Origin: Periplaneta americana
Taxonomy: Eukaryota; Arthropoda; Insecta; Blattodea; Blattidae
DNA: 64,000 bases
Assembly: GCF_040183065.1 (NCBI RefSeq)
Contig: NC_091119.1
Coordinates: forward strand, 66,714,892-66,778,891
Direction of reading: 5' to 3'
Positions 1 to 10,059 of this stretch are shown piece by piece; positions within the stretch are counted from its first letter, which is position 1; every line of letters starts with the position of its first letter. A program made the translations under genes and the position numbers. Below the pieces are notes generated by a model that worked only from the letters and a program-made list of their open reading frames with translations, was not told the DNA's origin and did not search any database.

Positions 1-576
1 TGAAGGCAAAAATTATATCTCCGTGCTCATGAAATAGCTAAAAGCCATTAAAAAAAAAGGGTGTTGGTTTAAGGTTGAGTGAAAACCATTGTCATGTTTC
101 GAATCTCATTCATAATTAATTATTGTCCAGCTCCTCTGATATCTCAATACCGGGATACGGGTTCACTGAATTGCGACATGCGGTATACAAGCCAGGAGGC
201 TGAGAGTATGCATACAGGTACACTCGATGCCTCAGCTTTATAAATTTCCTTTATCTCCTTTCTGTAAAAAGTTTACGGTACCGATAGTTGGCGAAACTCT
301 CTTGTTGCTAACAGACGGACGCCCTAGTGACGAGGTTCGTTAGCATACGAGAGACGATCAAGATTTCAGTCAAAGAACGGCAGGTTGGCAAAATCTGAAG
401 CTATATGAAAAGATTTGTAACATCAGGTGACTTATTTTATTTAACTACATGAACCATTTCTGTGAAACATCTGAAACGGTAACCCTATATCCACATGCTC
501 TTCTTTCGTGTTGTACGCAGCAGTGATCTAAATGCACCTTGACTTCTATCAGTCTACTAGGTACATATGTCCGTTT

Positions 577-725
577 AACATCAGTTCGAATGCTGGGTAA
601 CTTTCGGTGCTGGACCCCGGACTCATTTCACCGGCATTATCACCTTCATATCATTCAGACGCTAAATAACCTAGATGTTGATACAGCGTCGTAAAATAAC
701 CCAATAAAAAAAACATCAGTTCGAA
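577..725 (+). mobile_element. 5'-truncated SINE with 14-bp target-site duplication
   Basis: The body (591-711) reads from TGCTGGGTAACTTTCGGTGC through the GCTAAATAACCTAG...GCGTCGTAAAATAAC 3' end that also occurs at 26594 in the other orientation. It ends in an A-rich tail. AACATCAGTTCGAA flanks it exactly at 577-590 and 712-725, a perfect target-site duplication. The tRNA-like head is missing, so this is a truncated retro-insertion by LINE machinery. Confidence 0.85.
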
Positions 726-1375
726 AGAAAAAAAAACGTTAGACGTCGAAACAGTTGTGGAAGGAAAAATTGTCTTTATACATACGGATTAGAGATAAAC
801 AACGATCGAGAAAACGAGACTAACAGCGCCCGCAAAGCCGAAAACCCGTACGACAAAGTTGTATTACGTCGCGTACTTGACGTAAAGACTGTTTGTTAGT
901 CTTCCGAGACTCGATATTGATCATCTCCCGAAGTCCCGAAGTCAGCAGTTGTTCATACCTGACCGAACTTCTATCTACTTTGGCAACTGTTATATATGTG
1001 TAAACACTCAAGTAGCCTATTTGAAACATCATCTATACCTTTCAGTGTATCATAATCCGTTCCCCAGTCTTTATTTAATTACCTTATTAAAAGGCTAGGA
1101 ATATTCTTTTCATATGTTTAAGATCAAGTGTGCAATCTCAAGTAAAAAGATATTAATGTCATGTTTTATGTTTCTTAGAAATACAAATTTATTTGAGAAT
1201 TATTTTTTATTTATATAACCATAAGTTATATCATATAACAGAACCAGAACATTTTGATAACTAAGATACTGTTCTGTTTTGTCTTTTTGTTTCATTTAGA
1301 CATTTTTGTTATTTATTTCAATGATGTATGTTATTCAAAGTTACGAAATCTTTCCACGCCGAACAAATGCTATTT

Positions 1376-1465
1376 CGAGAATGATGAGCGAGACTCGAAG
1401 AGCACGAGAATGACGAGCGAGACTCGAAGCGCAGCGAGAATGACTAGCCGAGACTCGAAAGACAA
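1376..1465 (+). repeat. Three-unit 29-30 bp tandem repeat
   Basis: Three diverged units begin CGAGAATGA and carry GCGAGACTCGAA, starting at 1376, 1405 and 1435. An ORF of 130 codons runs across it, but its composition and lack of any recognisable domain argue against a protein. Confidence 0.7.
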
Positions 1466-1737
1466 ATGCAGAGAACACAGCGAGCGAGACATACCGAAAC
1501 ACGTACAGTATGTAAACAACATGCATTTATGTAAAAAGTGTATAATGCATTCATGCCCAAACCCCGGACAAAGGCCTAAAAAGGAGGATATATCCGGACA
1601 AAAGAGGACGTCTGGTCACCCTACATACACATACATAAAAACATGACCTAACGTACATAACGTAACATGACATAAATAATATAACATACATACTAAAGTT
1701 CTCTTTTTCCAGTACTCAAATGTCACTATTGTTACAG

Positions 1738-1878
1738 ATTCTCCTCGTCCTGGCCCTCATCGCTGTGGCTGCCGCCCAGTACCCCTACTACGCCGGATAC
1801 TACGGCACTGGATACTACGGCGCCTATGCCCACCCCTATGCCTACTCTGGTCTGGGCTACGGAATCTATGGACGTTAA
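1738..1878 (+). CDS. Tyr/Gly-rich secreted mini-peptide, copy A (exon 2; exon 1 outside window)
   Basis: Seen: a splice acceptor (TTGTTACAG) followed by 46 codons and TAA, identical in protein to exon 2 of copies B and C. The exon opens with the hydrophobic rest of a signal peptide (ILLVLALIAVAAA), probably cleaved before Gln. The mature 33 residues contain 12 Tyr and 8 Gly and end GIYGR. A donor GTGAGT follows at 1882. Family knowledge: this layout resembles insect neuropeptide-like precursor 4 / small cuticular peptides, which are secreted. Inference: a structural cuticle-type peptide or a processed peptide. The start ATG should come from a four-codon exon 1, as in the other copies, which is not in this window. 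Codons are GC-rich and C-ending within AT-rich surroundings, suggesting strong expression. Confidence 0.88.
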   Translation: MLLVLALIAVAAAQYPYYAGYYGTGYYGAYAHPYAYSGLGYGIYGR

Positions 1879-2374
1879 AGTGTGAGTTTTTAATTCTCTA
1901 TGTTCGTCGGTATCCGCGTAATCACTGTGCTCGACAGGAGAGATAAAATTACCACACATCCAGAAGATAAGATACCAAACAAAAGTTACAGTCCATTTGT
2001 CATCCATGCCAAATTCGAGTCTGATAGTGATCATTATCGCCTATCACCCTATCATCGAGTGTAATGAAATTCGCTGTCTACAGCATATGCATCTCGCAAC
2101 AGAAACAGAATTCAAATCTTATCAGACTACCAGAATTCATAAAAAAATTTCACTTAATTACATCCGAACACACTGGAAACCGTCCAATAAATTTTAACAT
2201 ACATATCCATATTAATTACGTCATACTTCCATTTTTAGACTTAAATCAAGTTTTATTGTTAGGCTATAAACACAAACACATTTGGCATTAATGTTAATTT
2301 CTATCGCGTCACACACAATAATAACTTTTTTAATAATTTTTCAAGACGGTTAAAGTTCTTTTCTTTTGTTTCAG

Positions 2375-2480
2375 TTGTCGGAGACTCTACTGACTGGTGT
2401 CGTCAAATCTGCATTAGGTTTTATTTTCATGGAATTGTATTGCATATTTCATAAAAATAAACACTTCAGTCCTGATTGAC
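2375..2480 (+). other. 3' UTR exon and polyadenylation signal of copy A
   Basis: A pyrimidine-rich acceptor (TTCTTTTGTTTCAG) ends at 2374, and AATAAA lies at 2456-2461. The intron between the donor at 1882 and this acceptor is 493 bp. The same non-coding third exon is seen in copies B and C, so the layout is conserved although the UTR sequence is not. The exact cleavage point is uncertain. Confidence 0.7.
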
Positions 2481-2535
2481 ACTTATATATGTCTATTTTA
2501 TTGTTTTGGCCACATTTTCTCTTCAATCTTATGAT

Positions 2536-3352
2536 ATGAAAAATAATCCAGTTCCTAGCATCATATCCCACGTCCCAGAAATCCGTTTTAATATTATACT
2601 CCGATTTACGTCTTGGTCTCCCTAAAGGTCTTTTTCCCTCAGGTCTTCCAACTAACACTCTACAGCCTGTATTTCTAGATTTACCCATACGTGCTACATA
2701 CCCTGCCCATCTCAAACGTCTGGATGTAATATCCCTAATTATGTTAGGTGAAGAATACAATGCGTGCAGTTTTGCATTGTGCAATTTTCTCCATTCTCCT
2801 GTAACGTCATCTCTCTTAGCCCCAAATATTTTTCTAAGCACCTTATTCTCGAATAGACTTAAACTCTATATTCACATGTAGGCTTCCACGGCCGGTGTCA
2901 ATAGGAGAAAAGTTTTTCGAGCTGTCCGTTGGTTATGTGACCAAACGTTTCGTTCACTGCTGCGGTGAACATCTTCAGTGATGTAGAGTACGGCACGCGC
3001 AGCAGAACTAACCGCATCAGTACCCTACACCACTGAAGATATTCACCGCACCAGTGAACGAAACGTTTGGTCACACAACCAACGAACCACGGCCTGATAG
3101 CCCAAAAAACGTTTCTCCTATAGTCTTTACCTCTGTTTCTTTCTCAAAGTGAGAATCAAAGTTCCATGGTCATACAGAACAACCGGTAACATAACTGTTT
3201 TATAAATATTCTAACTTTAAATATTTTTGAAAGCAGACTGGATGACAAAATCTTCTCAACCAAATAATAGCAGGCATTTCCTATATTTATTCTGCGTTTA
3301 ATTTTCTCTAGAGAGTCATTTATATTTTTTGTTACTGTTGCTCCAAGGTATT
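2536..3352 (-). mobile_element. LINE fragment (RTE-like family), split by a hairpin element
   Basis: On the minus strand the left half encodes the LRKIFGAKRDDVTGEW...LRWAGYVARMG...GRPEGKRPLGRPRRK segment of a non-LTR retrotransposon C-terminus. The right half (3129-3352) resumes the upstream part, matching the copies at 14909 and 51641. The two halves are separated by the hairpin insert at 2868-3128. The 3' terminus of the LINE is missing and several changes interrupt the frame. The RTE assignment is from recollection of arthropod CFDP2/BovB-like proteins. Confidence 0.8.
2868..3128. mobile_element. Hairpin (foldback-type) element inserted in LINE
   Basis: Two arms are inverted copies: about 2930-2987 pairs with about 3024-3080 at roughly 90% identity, around a 35-bp centre. 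The outermost parts (ATAGGAGAAA near 2901 and TTTCTCCTAT near 3113) also pair. It interrupts a LINE whose sequence resumes on the other side. No transposase is seen, so it is a non-autonomous palindromic insert. Its family is unknown, and no clear target-site duplication was found. Confidence 0.75.
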
Positions 3353-3696
3353 ACAGCTATGTTAATTGTTGCTTTAAGAACTTTGAGCTCGCAGTTCGAT
3401 GCTGTAAAAGGAGAAATTGTATAAAAGAGGGACAGAGCAAAAGAGAGAGACAGAGAGAGAGAGCATTTTTCGATAATTATTCAAAGGAAACAAACTATCT
3501 GCGTTGGATGGGCTACTGTATATGAACCACAAATTGAACTATGGATGATTTTAAGAATCGGACGTAGAATAGTAGGCTACGGCTAAAATTTGGAGGTACT
3601 GTCAGAGCTGAAGATATTCCACCTCAAATAATTACCAACTAACTAATGAATGAGTAGGCCATCTGCATAGTATATGATATGCTTTATGTAAGCATC

Positions 3697-3936
3697 AATT
3701 CGCGGGTGCTCGTGTAAAGGGGGTTAAGTCAAATTGTAAGGTATGTAAACTTCTCTCCTTTGGTACTGAACAAAACCCCTTTGTCACAAAATATGGAGCA
3801 CTGTAACTGATCATAGATGGAAGAATGACTTAACCCCTTTAACACAAGAGGAAAGTAATTGTGGATAGTTCAAATCTGTACTTATTCCAGTTTAGCCAAA
3901 TCAACTTAACCCCATTTACACGAGCACCCGCGAATT
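3697..3936. mobile_element. 240-bp MITE with ~33-bp terminal inverted repeats
   Basis: AATTCGCGGGTGCTCGTGTA begins the left end, and its reverse complement closes the right end; near-identity continues through the GGGGTTAAGT block. There is no coding capacity. The family is not assigned because no unambiguous target-site duplication is seen. Confidence 0.85.
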
Positions 3937-4410
3937 ATTCTCCCCCTTCTTCAAGTACTATACTTTATTGTGCATAGATTTTATTATTTTTTAGGCGAAT
4001 TCGTTTTATTCATATGACAGTAACTTCAAATTATGCGTTATTTTATTACATTTTATACCAAGTTTGAATGAAAATAAACCTTGCTTGTCACATGATTATT
4101 AGTCGAATTCAATAAACGAATTGTTTATTTTATTGAGATTGTTAAAATAAATTTCACCTTTCCAATAATTTCTGTTTAGAAGAGGAGATAGCTTATTTTT
4201 TCAGAAGTATGTGTTACAACATTATTACTAAGTAGAGAAAAAAATCAACAATATAAAATTACAAAATGATTAAGCGAACTACTTTACATCTAAAAGTAGC
4301 TGGCAGTTGATTTTCACTCTTGTAAGATTGGTTGGAGATTATAACGTTATTGCTATAAAGTTTTGATATTATACTTCACAATTTCTTACGAGATTCAGAA
4401 ATGGAATACC

Positions 4411-4642
4411 CGTCGTCGATTTGCAAAAGGGGACACATCCAAAATAACAAATTGTTGGGAAATCGCAAAAAATTCATAACAGACTTAAAATATTAAAATA
4501 TTCATAGATCCTGAACGTATGTATCCATAGTTATCCAATCATAAAACAAATATATGAACATTTTAATTTGTTAACTTATAGTTTTTGCGGTTTCCCAACA
4601 CTTTGCTATTTTGGACATGTCCCTTTTTGCAAATCGATGACA
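4411..4642. mobile_element. Hairpin MITE with ~60-bp inverted arms
   Basis: The left arm (CGATTTGCAAAAGGGGACAC... to about 4475) is the inverted partner of the right arm (about 4578-4640, GACATGTCCCTTTTTGCAAA) at roughly 85% identity. The centre is AT-rich and non-coding. Confidence 0.8.
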
Positions 4643-5404
4643 GATATCAAGTATTATGTTTTATGCTTTGTACTTTAATTTTCTGATGCTTTATTGTGAT
4701 CTTAAATATTACATATTCCTGACTATGAAATTAAACGTTACATATCGTGGGCTTATTGCAAAAAGTCCGTAAGTACATAGGAAAGCAATGAGGCTCACCA
4801 CCTTTTTCCAGTAAGCATACGATGTTTCAAATCATAAAGCCGTATACCGGAAATTGTCACTACGTTTAATAATCGTGAAATAGCTAATAATCATTGAAAA
4901 TTAAAACTATACCCAATGAGAAGCAAGAATTCTGTGATTCGTGCACTCTTAAATCAACTTTCATAACATTGATTAACGCTTCCAAGACTCTCAGACTATC
5001 CACGCTGCTCCTTGGTCAATGCCAACCTTACTTTCGAAGATCTCGTTAAAACTCCAACCACAAAACCCCGCTTCTCTCTCTGGTCTAACTTCACCACGCA
5101 AACACTTATCGTATCAAATAATGATCTGTGCACTATCACCGTTATTGTCCTGAATGGAACATAGTGAAGTTGAAAATTTATGATTTTATAGTTAGTTAAT
5201 TTAAAGATATTGCACGTTAGATGGTTTTTACACTTCGCATTAGGCCTACAGGAATTATAAAATTCAAGTACTGAGATGCAGCAAAACTCGATTTCCAGAT
5301 TTTCCAACAAATACACGTTACTTGCAATCCCGAAACCGCACAATTAGTTTCCTGCATTCCGTCTATCTTTCGCAGCTCATCGTTCACTTGTGACTGCAGG
5401 AAGA

Positions 5405-5790
5405 AGAAGAGAGTCCATTTTTCAGCAAGATGGTGCACCATCTCACTTCCACCATCATGTGCGTGAATACCTTAGCGAGGCTCTCCCTCAATGTTGGATT
5501 GGCCATTACACTATCGCAGACCAAACATTGGTGAAGAGGCCTCCGTACTCACCTGACTTAAACCCGTATACTTTTTTTCTGTGGGGTATGTAAAAACAAT
5601 GTTTACGTTCCTCCTTTGGTCAATAATCTACAGGAGCAACGGCGTTGCATCACAGCTGCAGTGCAGGCAATAGATTGGGATACTCTGCGTAGTGTGGAAG
5701 GAATTTAAATGTTGCCTAGATATGTGTTGTGTGACCAGAGGTTCACATATCGAGAATTTTTAAGGTATCAAACAAACTTTGGAAAGATTA
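5405..5790 (+). pseudogene. Mariner-type transposase C-terminal fragment
   Basis: Reads IFQQDGAPSHFHHHVREYL, then PPYSPDLN and FFLWG, then further matches such as VPPLVNNLQEQRR in shifted frame and CCVTRGSHIE. These are the second and third catalytic-Asp neighbourhoods and the tail of a DDE/D transposase of the Tc1/mariner superfamily. The N-terminal DNA-binding half and first catalytic Asp are absent, and the frame is broken after FFLWG. A MITE begins immediately downstream. Confidence 0.8.
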
Positions 5791-5808
5791 CCTGTCCATT
5801 GTCACTTA

Positions 5809-6645
5809 TTAGAGAGTTTTCGCACCCTAAACGGTTAACGATATCTCGACGTCATTGATGAAAGAGCAAATCAGAGGCATTCATCTCACGTTATTTCAGT
5901 ATCGGATCCGCTTTCTCTGGACGGTTAATGTGCAAGTAAACAGAGTTTACAGTAGGCCTAATTCGGTATTAAAACATAGCATCTCCTTTGATATTTACTA
6001 CTCTGGACGATATTCATGAATTTAGAACAGCTCAATATGGATAAATTATTCAGACCGAAGTATGAGAAGGCTGAGAAAAAAATTTTTCGTCGATATTTCA
6101 AAAGACAAAAGGCTGAGTCGTGAGTACTCCGTCAAGCGAAAACGCTCCTTTGTATAACTCGCCGTAACTCGGAAACTAGTAAAAATGTTGAGTAGCGACC
6201 AATAGTAAAAGTAATTTCCATTCTTTCTCAACATTTCTCTCGCTTTGGCTCCCAATTTAATGTGAAAAATAAAAAAGTTTTCCGCTTTCTAAATTTTGAT
6301 GGTGTAAATGTTTATTCTGAATAGTTCACAACGAAGTTAGTATTTTTTCTCACTTTGCAGAAAATATTTTCATTTATATTTTTGTCATGCATTCCTTAGA
6401 CATCGAGCTATCAATTACAAAAATACAGCGCTATTGATTAACGATCATAAGAGCTACGACATGATGTTTAATACAGCGGGAAATATCGTATAATAGAGTC
6501 TTGCGTTAAAGAAATACGTGCACCGATTCTTAACGATTATTTCCGAAGTTTATTACGAACATAAACATGTTACCAAATACGTCACTACTTACGTCAACAT
6601 AGCATTAACCATTTAGCGGACCAGTAGGGTGCGAAAACTCTCTAA
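5809..6645. mobile_element. Non-autonomous TIR element with TA duplication
   Basis: TTAGAGAGTTTTCGCACCCT opens the left end and is perfectly inverted at the right end; the inverted match including the flanking TA spans 5807-5829 and 6625-6647. TA on both sides fits Tc1/mariner-type insertion. The interior has no transposase, but about 370 bp of it (6130-6500) recurs at 62490-62850. Confidence 0.8.
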
Positions 6646-6649
6646 TATG

Positions 6650-8029
6650 TGGTTTCAGCAATAATAGTCATATAGATAAAGTATTGTGAAATTGGAGCAA
6701 TAATTTTGGCACATGATGCACTATAAATTGCAGTGTCATTCGCAACATTTTATGGGCATTCGTTCTCATATGCACCGCGTGCAGTCAGTGCTCTTATTCG
6801 TGTACAAAACATGTCTCTGTGTTGAGTTGTTAGTGGTACTCTTTATTCCAAATACATTATATCGTTCACGTGAACTCTTATACACCACGTATAAGCTATA
6901 CCACTGGTTACCTAGGCGACGCTGTCTAAACTATCAGATGTCAATAATACGCAGACACAGGATATAGTTCTCTCTTTTCTATGTTTTTCATCCCTTTCCC
7001 TTAACCATCCCCAACGGCACTGTTTTAGAGCACGGGTTAAAAGTGTTCTGCGTGACAGAATATTACAGTCCGTACAGTACACAATTTCAGTGAAAATAAC
7101 CTTCTCATATTAACATTTTGTAATATAACAGCTGAGTATAAATTTCTGGTAAAAATTGTCTATAATTTTAAAAAGTGTAGAAGAGGTAGTAAACGGGATA
7201 CATGAAAAGAAACAGGCAATTCAAAGCTCTTTTGAAACAAGTTAAAGGGGCTGAAGCTGATGGAGTTCCTATGAATACAAAATTAAAGTTGCTTAAAATA
7301 ATGCTAGTGAAATATAGAGCATATCCATATTTAACACACTTAAATTAGTTTTCTAATATACGTTGAACACAAAACTACGGAATATTAAGCACATATCGCA
7401 AGCTCTTACAGCAGCTATGCTTATTTTTTACTCCTCCCGATATGTTATCACAAGATTATAGAGAAAATGTGATGATTTTTTAACATTAAAATAGTGTTTT
7501 TATTAATTTTAAGCGAAACATGTAACATATACATTAACAGTATAAAACCACGAATCTGCTCACAAGTCCTTTTCGACGTGGTTTCGAAGCTGTTAAGGAG
7601 AATTGGTTTGTTTTGGAATGTATGTGCAGTAATGGAAATCAATTTGGTTAAGTGGTTTTGAAAAGACAAACAAAAATATACAGTAAAATATACTCATGAC
7701 ATTTTGACAATTTATGTGAATTTTTGCTTGTTTAAGTTGCTGCATCAAAGAAGTAGAATCGGTTGAGAAAATAAACATGTCCTTAACTATAACTTTTGAG
7801 AAAACAACAGAAAACTGTCTGCAGCTAACAAATATTGAAGACATGTTCTTATTTTTTAGAGTTTATTTTTAATATTAATTGTAGTATTTTTAAATATTTT
7901 AAATAACAGTCTATTTTTATTTAAGAGCGCCAGGGTGCCCTAAATATCGTGAACTTCTGTTGGTTCTCAAATACTCAGTTTACAATGCCTTTTGACATTT
8001 TCTGACAGCCAAATATTAATTTACAGTCA
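6650..8029. other. No recognised gene; AT-rich interval
   Basis: I see no known coding region or repeat here. One 48-codon ORF (7202-7348, beginning MKRNRQFKALLKQVKGAEAD) reads like protein rather than noise, but I do not recognise it and it has no visible splice or promoter context. Confidence 0.4.
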
Positions 8030-8960
8030 CTGATAAATGTATCGCACTGCAAGATACCACTCCCCTCTATCTCTCCATAGGTCTTCTCCTAATTGTCTTC
8101 TTTCCATAGCTTCCAGAATGCCCTTTTTCCATGTTCTCATAGGCTTTCTCTTTTTCTTCTTCTTGATGAGGTCCAATCATATGCCAACCTTCAACCTTGA
8201 TAATCTTTCCGTATTCATTCGCATCATATGCACATACCATATTAGTTGTTTTGTGAAAATATCCTCTACAATATCATTCTTAACTTGCATTTCCTCTCTG
8301 ATTATATCGTTTCTAATTTCTTGAAATGCCTGCTGATCGTCTCCAATAATTCATTTCTAAGGTCAAAAATTTATTTCTGAATGCGTTTTGCAATTGTCAA
8401 GTTTCTGCAAGGTTATACTTCTCACAATTGATTTATAAATTTTATGTTTAGTTTCAATTCTGATTTTATTACCCCATAATACTTGATTAAGAGTGGATAT
8501 TGTACATTTTCCTTTCTTCAAAAGTTCTTTCATTTCTACATGGTTTCTTCCATCATCTGTGATTGTGACACCTAAATATTTGTATTTATTACTATATTTA
8601 TTAACACCTTTATTTTCAAGTATCAGATTTTATTTCTTTTCCCCAATAACCATATAATGAGATTTTGCAAAATTAAATTTTAATCCAGATTTTTCATATT
8701 CTTCAATAGTTTTCTGCTCATGTATTCAATATCATCATAGTCTTCTGCTAGTATAATTTGATCATCAGCAAATTGTAGAGTATATATATTTTTGTCACCA
8801 ACCAAAACACCCATATGCCTACATTTCTTCTTCCATCCTTTCAGAGCTTCTTCCAGGTAAATTTTAAACAGTGTTGGAGACAGGCAGTATCCCTGGCGTA
8901 ATCCTTTAGTAATACGAAATTCAGTTCATACCTTATTTTTTATTTTTATTCTTGCCAAAG
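8030..8960 (-). mobile_element. Decayed LINE reverse transcriptase (second family)
   Basis: Minus-strand translation, crossing several frameshifts, shows reverse-transcriptase motif B (GLRQGYCLSPTLF), motif C (LQFADDQIILAEDYDD), YKYLGVTITDDGR, and a C-terminal WYGHMMRM-like region with MRTWKKGILEA. The order fits the 3' half of a non-LTR retrotransposon. It is 5'-truncated around 8960 and has at least three frame breaks or stops. The plus-strand reading of the same stretch is only a shadow. Confidence 0.8.
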
Positions 8961-10059
8961 ATAATGAGAGAAAATATTTAAGTACAAATTTAGTACATAA
9001 TGTATCATTGCACTTCATTACAAAATGAAAAACAAAATTCTAGAACACTGTAAAATGAAAACACTTATATCTAATTGAATCCCACAATATAGCACCTCAG
9101 GGCGTCACCTCTGTTATGAGTAAGCCAGGAAAATATCTACTCATAAAATCTTTTGATGTCATCCTCTTCAGAAAAATACTGTCATGACATCATCACTTAA
9201 AATAAGGCGGACATGTATACTTTATCTTACAGACATGCAAATGTATGTATATCAGAACGAAAGTAAACTCATTTTGGCTAAAAATGGAATTTTATGGTTT
9301 CTCAAATAACCTAATTTACTTATTTACTTATTTGTAACTTTTGTTCCGAACATATTAAAAAGTATAGCATATTTTCCACGGGCGAATATGCTGCTAATAG
9401 AAACTAATATGCAATGACTGGGTTTCGAAAAATTCTTTAAGTTGAGCTTGATGATTAAAATGTTCCAAGTACATCCACAGTTCACCTGTTAACTAGTAGA
9501 AGTAGGAACTCGAAAACTTAGTAGACATAGAAATGAAGAAGAGTAACCACGTTCTCACAGAGGAAATATCAAATTAATCAGAAGCATCATTTCGACATCA
9601 TCACAAGCATATTACATTTTCTTCGATACAAGTTCTAGGATTATCTCCTGCCACAACTTCAGCTTGCCATCTCTTTTGTGTGCGACCAACGTCTTACTTT
9701 TATCGTTTATTATATTCGTACATTCTACATGGTCTTAGCAGTCAACTATGTGCTGTAATACAATGTTATGCACTGTAATAATGTAATGATGCCAATACCT
9801 GTCGACCAATTTAGAATCAGCCGAACGTGCTTCCTTGCAGACACAAACGTAATTGAGAGTTCTGTAGAAGGATGTTATAAAATAGAGAGAGAAATATTCC
9901 ATTTCGATATTACGTAATTTGTAATCTGTAAAACTCGTATAAGTTACAGCTTCTTTAAATAATATTTCACTAGTGTTACATTTTCAGTTAAAAACTCAGG
10001 TAGATCCTACTATGAAAAACAGACCTGATATTTCTTACGATTGTGATCCGATCACTAAT
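8961..10059. other. No recognised gene or repeat
   Basis: AT-rich sequence without a supportable ORF, splice structure or terminal repeats. It leads directly into the minisatellite. Confidence 0.4.

Larger units (their letters stand above)
1..1737 (+). other. Probable first intron / 5' flank of peptide gene copy A
   Basis: No exon 1 (ATG-TAC-AAG/CAG-CTG followed by GTAAGT) and no TATA/initiator pair like those of the other two copies is visible here. The first introns of copies B and C are about 1.96 and 1.63 kb, so exon 1 of copy A would be expected close to or beyond the left edge. The stretch contains a truncated SINE (591-711) and a short GAGACTCG-type tandem repeat; otherwise it is AT-rich and without recognisable genes. 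Confidence 0.5.

Noticed and set aside
1732-2034. Minus-strand 100-codon ORF over copy A (and the similar one at 20890-21078)
   Set aside because: It is antisense to the peptide exon and is open because that exon is GC-rich and conserved.
5010-5019. CCTTGGTCAA as another copy of the promoter block
   Set aside because: Only 10 of 17 bases match, no FTZ-F1-type extension, no TATA or peptide exon nearby; likely chance.
8037-8324. Plus-strand 95-codon ORF
   Set aside because: The minus strand of the same stretch encodes reverse-transcriptase-related sequence; the plus reading is its shadow.
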